Below the pieces are notes generated by a model. That model was not told the origin of the DNA and made no database searches. It saw only the letters and a program-made list of their open reading frames with translations. A stretch of 26,977 nucleotides of DNA from Sphingomonas sp. (GTDB lineage Bacteria > Pseudomonadota > Alphaproteobacteria > Sphingomonadales > Sphingomonadaceae): positions 1 to 26,977 of the forward strand of contig QFPK01000028.1 of NCBI GenBank assembly GCA_003248865.1, written 5' to 3'. A program made the position numbers and the translations under genes. Positions 22,361-26,977 of the stretch are shown piece by piece. Each line of letters opens with the position of its first letter. Position 1 is the first letter of the stretch.

Positions 22361-23164
22361 TCAGCGGTAGTTCGGTTTTCGCTTTTCCAGGAAGGCCTGC
22401 ACGCCTTCGGCGAAATGCACGTCTCGGGCGGTGAGGACCTGGTTGCGGTCTTCCATGGCGATCACGGCTTCGAGGCCGCCTGCATCGATCGAATGGTTCA
22501 GCGCGTCCTTGGTGAGGCGGAGGCCCAGCGGGCTGGCGTGGAGCATTTCCTCTGCCAGCGCGCGGCCGTGGGCGTCGAGATCGGCCGGGTCGACCACAGC
22601 GGAGACGAGGCCGAGCTGCTGGGCGCGCTCAGGCGTGAAGAAGCGGCCTGTCAGCATATATTCCGCCGCCACGGACGAGCCGACCATGCGGGGCAGGAAA
22701 TAGGAGACGCCGATGTCGCAGGCCGTCAGGCCGATGCGGATGAAGGCGGCGTTCATCTTCGCCGTGGGGGTGGCGATGCGCACGTCGGCCGCCAGCGCCA
22801 CCGCGAAACCGCCGCCCGAGGCCGGGCCGTTGACGAGCGCGATGATGGGTTGCGGGCAGCGCCGCATGGCGATCACGATGTCTGCGATGCGACGCTGGCC
22901 ATCCAGACCATCCGCCGTGCTGCCGCCGGTGCCGCCGGCGTTGAAGCTTTTGAGATCGAGCCCGGCGCAGAAGGCGCGGCCCGCGCCCGTGAGCACCACC
23001 ACCCGCACGTCGCGCCGCCAGTAGAGATCGAGGAACAGCTGGCGCAGGCCTTCGACCAGCATATTGTCCATCGCGTTCAGCTGATCGGGCCGGTTCAGGG
23101 TGACGAAAAGCGTCTCCCCTTCAAGGCGGGTGAGGATGGGGCCTTCGGTGAGATCGGCTGTCAC
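22361..23164 (-). CDS. enoyl-CoA hydratase/isomerase family protein
   Basis: This is a 267-residue crotonase-fold protein with AFCAGLDLKSF (about residues 65-74) and PASGGGFAVALAADVRIA (about 114-130). At the position of Glu144 of the hydratases it has Phe (MNAAFIRIGL), while the Glu164 equivalent is kept (AAEYML); the conserved CDIGVSYFLPR segment is typical of a branch used for isomerisation or for cyclic acyl-CoAs. It starts with GTG overlapping the stop of the upstream SDR gene (GTGA), so the two form an operon and probably act on the same acyl-CoA or alcohol/ketone pathway. It converges with the other crotonase 11 bases away. Confidence 0.88.
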   Translation of the reverse strand: MTADLTEGPILTRLEGETLFVTLNRPDQLNAMDNMLVEGLRQLFLDLYWRRDVRVVVLTGAGRAFCAGLDLKSFNAGGTGGSTADGLDGQRRIADIVIAMRRCPQPIIALVNGPASGGGFAVALAADVRIATPTAKMNAAFIRIGLTACDIGVSYFLPRMVGSSVAAEYMLTGRFFTPERAQQLGLVSAVVDPADLDAHGRALAEEMLHASPLGLRLTKDALNHSIDAGGLEAVIAMEDRNQVLTARDVHFAEGVQAFLEKRKPNYR

Positions 23165-23898
23165 AGGATCAGTCCTCCGTCCACGGGGATGGTCTGGCCG
23201 ACGACATAGGCGGCCATGGGCGAGGCGAGGAACAGGGCGACACCGGCCATGTCCTGCGGGGAGCCGAAGCGGCCGAGCGGGATGCGCTGCAGCGTGCCTT
23301 CGGCGCGTTCGGGGTTTTTCGTCGTCACTTCCGTCATCTTGGTGGGCACCATGCCCGGCGCGATGCCGTTCACCCGGATGCCCAGCGGCGCCCAGGCCTG
23401 CCCCAGCGAGCGGGTGAGGCCCATCGCGCCCGTCTTGGAGGCGCCATAGGCCGGGTTGCCCAAGGTGGCCTGGAAAGCAGCGACCGAGCTGACGATGATG
23501 AGGCTGCCCTTCGCCGGGGCCAGCAGCGGTTGGAACTTCTCCGCACAGGCCATCAGGCTGTTCAGGTTCACATCCACCACATTGCGGAACCCGGCGGTTT
23601 CGAATTCCTTGCGGCGGTAGAGCACGATGCCCTGACAGAGGATGAGGACATCGAGGCTGTCGAACGGGATCGGCCAGCCGGCGATGGCTTCGAAATCCGA
23701 GACATCGACCTGGCTGTAGTGGAGGCCGGAGAGATTCGAGCCTTCCGTGCCGGCATAATCGGCGGCGCTTGCGCGCGTGCCCCAGATATGGACATCCGCG
23801 CCCTGCGCCCGGAACGCCTGCGCGATGCCGTTGCCGATGCCGCTGGAGCCGCCGACGACCAGCACGCGCTTGCCGCCGAAATCTGGCAGGTTGTTCAT
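23161..23898 (-). CDS. short-chain dehydrogenase/reductase, operon with crotonase
   Basis: This is a 245-residue SDR. The NAD(P) loop is GGSSGIG (residues 16-22), and the catalytic residues are Ser137/138, Tyr151 and Lys155 (YGASK). The usual NNAG is replaced by CQG near residues 88-90. A C-terminal GQTIPVDGG motif is typical of the classical family. It likely oxidises an alcohol or reduces a ketone. GGGAGAGGGAC lies directly upstream of the ATG. It is the first gene of a pair with the crotonase. About 75 bases separate it from the sulfoxide reductase upstream. Confidence 0.9.
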   Translation of the reverse strand: MNNLPDFGGKRVLVVGGSSGIGNGIAQAFRAQGADVHIWGTRASAADYAGTEGSNLSGLHYSQVDVSDFEAIAGWPIPFDSLDVLILCQGIVLYRRKEFETAGFRNVVDVNLNSLMACAEKFQPLLAPAKGSLIIVSSVAAFQATLGNPAYGASKTGAMGLTRSLGQAWAPLGIRVNGIAPGMVPTKMTEVTTKNPERAEGTLQRIPLGRFGSPQDMAGVALFLASPMAAYVVGQTIPVDGGLIL

Positions 23899-23972
23899 CT
23901 GTCCCTCTCCCTCTGGGAGGCAGGGATAGGGGCTGCGGGCGGCTTTGGAACCCCGCGAAGGGGAGAGGGACT

Positions 23973-24455
23973 CTATTTGAGGAGGATCGCCATCAGCGCC
24001 TCGAGGCCCGCCTGATCCTCAGGGGTGAAGCGGTTGGGGAGCGGACTGTCCAGATCGAGCACACCGAAGATGCGGCCGTCGCGGCGGAGCGGGATCACCA
24101 GTTCCGAGCGGGAGGCGGCATCGCAGGCGATATGGCCGGGGAATTCATGCACATCCGGCACCAGGATGCTTTCGCCGCGTTCCACCGCCGCGCCGCAGAC
24201 GCCCTTGCCCGGCGCGATGCGGGCGCAGGCGGGCTTGCCCTGGAAGGGGCCGACGACGAGATCGCCGCTTTCGGGTTCGACATAGTAGAAACCGGCCCAG
24301 TTGAGATCGGGCATCTGATCGTAGATCAGCGCCGCGCAATTGGCGGCATTGGCGAGTGCATTGGGTTCGCCCGCGATCAGGCCGGAGAGCTGGGATTGCA
24401 GCTCGGCGTGGAACTGCGCCGGGGGCAGGGTGGCAAGGGTGGGGGCGTGGTACAT
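23973..24455 (-). CDS. msrC: free methionine-(R)-sulfoxide reductase, GAF domain
   Basis: This 160-residue GAF-domain enzyme reduces free methionine-R-sulfoxide, protecting against oxidation in the cytosol. The three cysteines Cys77 (GKPACARI), Cys87 (GKGVCGA) and Cys111 (HIACDAASRSE) show the spacing of E. coli MsrC (84, 94, 118: 10 and 24 apart, identical here). The full-length domain ends SPLPNRFTPEDQ, where the family ends. GGAG lies seven bases before the ATG. It lies 81 bp after the SnoaL-like gene on the same strand. Confidence 0.93.
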   Translation of the reverse strand: MYHAPTLATLPPAQFHAELQSQLSGLIAGEPNALANAANCAALIYDQMPDLNWAGFYYVEPESGDLVVGPFQGKPACARIAPGKGVCGAAVERGESILVPDVHEFPGHIACDAASRSELVIPLRRDGRIFGVLDLDSPLPNRFTPEDQAGLEALMAILLK

Positions 24456-24536
24456 GGGGCGCTCCGGGCAGGATCGGCGACCGGCGCGCCCGACGGGCCG
24501 GATGCCCGTGGAACGCGCCGATCATGCAGACGCCCC

Positions 24537-25115
24537 TTATTGCGCGCCGATTTGCTGCATCAATGTGGAATTGTCCCAGAACAGAAATTCTTCATCCATC
24601 GTGCCGTCCTTGTTCCACCGCCCCAGCGTCGCCATGGGGAGATGATAGCTCTTGCCGGTCGGCTGGATGACGGTGCCGTTGCCGAGGTCCATCGGCTTGG
24701 TGAAGGTACCGTCCAGATAGCCCATCACGGCAGTCCACTGGCCGTCAGCCGTTCCGAAGCGGACGGGGTGCTGGGTGATCCGGTTGTCCGGCGCGAAGGT
24801 CCACATGAAGTTCAGGGCCTTGATATGATCCGGGATGCCGGTGGTGGTGTGGCCGTCCGGGTAATGCACCACGATATTCTCGGCATGGCTCTTGTGCAGG
24901 TCTTTCCATTCCTGATTTGTATAGACCCGGAAATCGAGATCGTCGAACGTCTTCAGATGCTTGGCCAGCGCCTCCGGCATGCCGGGGACCACCGGTGCGG
25001 GCTTGCCGGCTTCCGTGGCGGGCCAGGGGGCCTTGTTGTTCTGTGCAGCGACGGAGGCGGTGGCGAGCGCCACGGCAGCTGCCCCCAGCACCGTCATGAA
25101 TGTCAGGCGATTCAT
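24537..25115 (-). CDS. secreted SnoaL-like (ester cyclase) protein
   Basis: This is a 192-residue protein with a signal peptide (cleavage near VAA-Q at about residue 24) and a cone-shaped NTF2/SnoaL-like domain. FDDLDFRVYTNQEWKDLHKSHAE, HYPDGHTTTG and GRWNKDGTMDEEFLFWDN are typical. Family members cyclise polyketides, or act as unknown ligand-binding proteins. It follows the SDR gene at 25163 by 47 bases on the same strand, and both probably respond to the HxlR regulator. AAAGGA lies about seven bases upstream. The substrate is unknown. Confidence 0.87.
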   Translation of the reverse strand: MNRLTFMTVLGAAAVALATASVAAQNNKAPWPATEAGKPAPVVPGMPEALAKHLKTFDDLDFRVYTNQEWKDLHKSHAENIVVHYPDGHTTTGIPDHIKALNFMWTFAPDNRITQHPVRFGTADGQWTAVMGYLDGTFTKPMDLGNGTVIQPTGKSYHLPMATLGRWNKDGTMDEEFLFWDNSTLMQQIGAQ

Positions 25116-25162
25116 GTTTTTTCCTTTCAGGTCAATTTGTTGTGGGAATATTCGTGGCGGCG

Positions 25163-25927
25163 TCAGTGTGCCGTCATCGCGCCATCGGCCAGATAGACCG
25201 CGCCGTTCACGAACGAGGCAGCGGGCGAGCAGAGGAACAGCACGACACCGGCCATTTCGTCCGGCTCGGCGGGACGACCCATCGGGCTGTTCGCCATCAG
25301 GGCGCTGCTGATCGCCGGGTCGGCCAGCCAGCGGTCCGTCATCGGCGTGCGGATCAGGCCGGGCGCCAGCGCGTTCACGCGGATGCCGCGCCTGGCGTAA
25401 TCCAGTGCTGCGGCCCTGGTCAGCCCGATGACGCCATGCTTGGCCGCCACATAGGGCGCCATGCCCGGATCGGCGATCACGCCCGCGACCGAGGCGGTGT
25501 TCACGATGGCGCCGCCGCCCGTTTCCAGCATCGCGCGGATCTCATACTTCAGGCACAGGAAAACCCCGCGCAGATCGACCGCGATCACCCGGTCGAAATC
25601 GGCCTCGCTCATTTCCGCGAGCTCGGCGGTCGGCGGCAGCACGCCGGCATTGTTGAACGCCGCGTCGATCCGGCCAAAACTGTCGATTGCGGCCTTCACC
25701 AGCGCCTGAACCGATTCCGCATCGGCGACATTGGTGGGCACGAAGATGGCTTCGCCGCCATCCGACCGGATCTGGGCAACCGTTTCGGCTGCGCCTTCGC
25801 CGATATCGCCGATCACGATCCGCGCGCCCTGTTCGGCGAATGCCCGGGCAGTTGCCCGCCCGATTCCGGACGCCGCGCCGGTGATGAGCACCGTCTTCCC
25901 CGCGTAATCCAGCAGGTTCCTTGCCAT
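25163..25927 (-). CDS. short-chain dehydrogenase/reductase under HxlR control
   Basis: This is a 254-residue classical SDR: TGAASGIG (residues 16-23), NNAG (92-95), Ser146, Tyr159 and Lys163 (YVAAK), and a C-terminal GAVYLADGAM. IGDIGEGAAE after the second strand (Asp at about residue 41) suggests a preference for NAD. ATG 25927 was chosen because AAAGGGG lies about eight bases upstream; the longer frame runs into the divergent promoter. It is the first gene of a unit with the SnoaL-like gene and diverges from HxlR, a layout widely seen where an HxlR regulator controls a redox enzyme. Confidence 0.93.
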   Translation of the reverse strand: MARNLLDYAGKTVLITGAASGIGRATARAFAEQGARIVIGDIGEGAAETVAQIRSDGGEAIFVPTNVADAESVQALVKAAIDSFGRIDAAFNNAGVLPPTAELAEMSEADFDRVIAVDLRGVFLCLKYEIRAMLETGGGAIVNTASVAGVIADPGMAPYVAAKHGVIGLTRAAALDYARRGIRVNALAPGLIRTPMTDRWLADPAISSALMANSPMGRPAEPDEMAGVVLFLCSPAASFVNGAVYLADGAMTAH

Positions 25928-26043
25928 TCTGTGCCCCTTTCCTTCCGGGCGATCCGGCATGATCCGGACCTATGCGCGGCATTTTGCGCAACCAATCTGC
26001 ACCTTGCCTTGTTCCGGCCCCCATGTAGAAATATCGATAATTT

Positions 26044-26070
26044 TTCGTAAGTACGAACATGAAGGTAAGT
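26044..26070. promoter_or_regulatory. predicted HxlR operator
   Basis: A perfect inverted repeat TTCGTA-AG-TACGAA (26044-26057) sits 18 bases before the HxlR ATG. GTAAGT occurs at 26047-26052 and again at 26065-26070, 18 bp apart. HxlR-type regulators bind such GTAAGTAC-like elements between divergent genes, and the position would control both directions. The binding is predicted only. Confidence 0.6.
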
Positions 26071-26074
26071 TAGG

Positions 26075-26497
26075 ATGAAATCGAACACAGGGCCGGGAGA
26101 GACCGGAGACGGCGCGATCCCGTCGCTCTCCCAGAAGCTGGAGCGCGGTGACCTGATGGCGGTGTGTCCCTCGCGCGAAGTGCTGAAGCATGTGACCAGC
26201 CGATGGGGCATTCTGGTCCTGATCTCGCTTCAGTCAGGCACCCAGCGCTTCAGCGAGCTGCGTCGGAGGATCGGCGGCGTCAGCGAGCGCATGTTGTCGC
26301 AGACGCTGCAATGGCTGGAGGGCGATGGCCTGGTTGTGCGCAAGGCCTATCAGATCGTGCCGCCGCATGTGGAATATACGCTGACCCCGCTGGGCCATCA
26401 GGCCGCAGAGAAAGTGCGCGATCTGGCGGACTGGATCGAGATCAGCTTCCCGCAGATCGCCCGGCACTGGGAGACGCGGAAACAGGCAGCGGAGTAG
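26075..26497 (+). CDS. HxlR-family transcriptional regulator
   Basis: This is a 140-residue winged-helix regulator. The domain begins at about residue 31 with CPSREVLKHVTSRWGILVL, where the Cys31 of the CPS motif is the typical redox- or electrophile-sensing residue of HxlR proteins. The recognition helix is in FSELRRRIGGVSERMLSQTL, and the wing follows near VVRKAYQIVPPHVEYTLT. The N-terminal 25-residue extension is non-conserved, and a second ATG at residue 28 (26156) is an alternative start. It is divergent from the SDR gene, so the SDR and SnoaL-like genes are probable targets. The inducer is unknown. Confidence 0.93.
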   Translation: MKSNTGPGETGDGAIPSLSQKLERGDLMAVCPSREVLKHVTSRWGILVLISLQSGTQRFSELRRRIGGVSERMLSQTLQWLEGDGLVVRKAYQIVPPHVEYTLTPLGHQAAEKVRDLADWIEISFPQIARHWETRKQAAE

Positions 26498-26643
26498 TGC
26501 GCCTGTCGTTCGGATACCTGCCGTGCTTAGGGGCAAGGTCGTCAAGCCCTCGCCAGACAATATCGGGACCAGCAGCGGTGCGGAAATCTCCTGCGCCCGC
26601 TGACGCTGCCAGCGCCACAAAAGTGGCACGGTCCTCGATTTGT

Positions 26644-26862
26644 CTAGTCGTCTTCGCCGAAAACGCTCGGTTCCAGATTTGTGGTCGAACCGGCCATTCG
26701 ATCCTTGGTGCATCTGGAATGCGCATAAATGCTCTGCCCGGGGTCATCAGGCCCGCGAGCCTCATCAACCCAGCGCCAGAGGCTCTCGATGTTGATCATC
26801 ACTGCGCCGTTATCGAGGCGCTCAATTCCTTCGCCGCAGAACCAGCATTGAAATTCGTTCAT
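26644..26862 (-). CDS. small Cys/His (zinc-ribbon-like) protein
   Basis: This is a 72-residue protein with CWFCG (Cys at about residues 6 and 9) and a later YAHSRC (His at about 48, Cys at about 51), spaced as a possible zinc-binding knuckle. Between them lies a hydrophobic-aromatic segment (MINIESLWRWVDE). ATG 26862 is preferred over a longer frame because the Cys motif starts there. The upstream GGGGGCCAGG is a poor ribosome-binding site. I know no function. It lies alone at the right edge on the opposite strand to HxlR. Confidence 0.6.
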   Translation of the reverse strand: MNEFQCWFCGEGIERLDNGAVMINIESLWRWVDEARGPDDPGQSIYAHSRCTKDRMAGSTTNLEPSVFGEDD

Positions 26863-26977
26863 CCTGGCCCCCGGTGAAGGTGGCGGGCCACGCCCGATGA
26901 GGATGGGCACTATACCTACGCTATCGCACTATGATTGGGCCACCGTGTAGCGTCTTTCTCCGCCGATTGTCGCCGTA

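Noticed and set aside
23901..23971. 10-bp inverted repeat around the SDR start and sulfoxide reductase end
   Set aside because: One arm is the purine-rich ribosome-binding region of the SDR gene; 51-base spacing makes a functional hairpin doubtful.

Overview
The window is GC-rich DNA from an alphaproteobacterium, almost certainly a member of the Sphingomonadales. The evidence is two secreted proteins ending in the sphingomonad-style PEP-CTERM tail (PEPxxW, then MIAGFGLVGAA and an arginine cluster), the gene repertoire (class I fumarase, class Ia ribonucleotide reductase, DPP-IV-like peptidase, baeRF3, DUF1269, HxlR-SDR), and extragenic palindromes. No genus can be assigned from the sequence. 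Most of it looks like chromosomal housekeeping and stress genes, with two less GC-rich, less ordered patches at about 1-1200 and 13.3-15.0 kb.

Layout. 1-1200: the end of an unidentified gene, an unidentified ORF, and a gene-free stretch holding a parS-like 16-bp palindrome. 1.2-7.3 kb: a two-helix-pair membrane protein, a glutathione S-transferase, a secreted serine hydrolase, a tight pair encoding a secreted RidA-like protein and a membrane-anchored metallo-hydrolase, a PEP-CTERM protein and a small membrane protein. 7.3-9.5 kb: a HAD phosphatase directly behind class I fumarase. 9.5-13.3 kb: nrdA and nrdB, preceded by two NrdR-box-like sites 33 bp apart and separated by about 410 bp that may encode a small membrane protein. 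13.3-15.0 kb: a patch bounded by two inverted 78-nt identical repeats; it holds a decayed GIY-YIG nuclease gene, a second PEP-CTERM gene, a strong hairpin and a second copy of the parS-like repeat. 15.1-16.8 kb: a lipoprotein, a helical protein of unknown function and a ParDE-type toxin-antitoxin pair whose antitoxin has a duplicated tail. 16.9-19.1 kb: a secreted DPP-IV-like peptidase. 19.2-22.3 kb: DUF1269 protein, baeRF3 protein, HdeD-like membrane protein and a crotonase. 22.4-26.5 kb: a crotonase-SDR operon, free methionine-R-sulfoxide reductase, and an SDR plus SnoaL-like pair divergent from an HxlR regulator. 26.5 kb to the end: a small Cys/His protein.

The coherent functional units are the nrdAB locus with its probable NrdR control; the HxlR/SDR/SnoaL unit; the SDR-crotonase pair, which suggests acyl-CoA or aromatic/terpenoid catabolism; and the DUF1269/baeRF3/HdeD group, which suggests stress or translation quality control. 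The most unusual non-coding observation is a gapless 96-nt dispersed repeat, 81 of 96 positions identical, present at 1029-1124 and 14751-14846. Each copy carries a perfect TGTTCCACGTGGAACA palindrome resembling a ParB-binding parS site. No tRNA, rRNA, CRISPR array or intact insertion sequence was seen.
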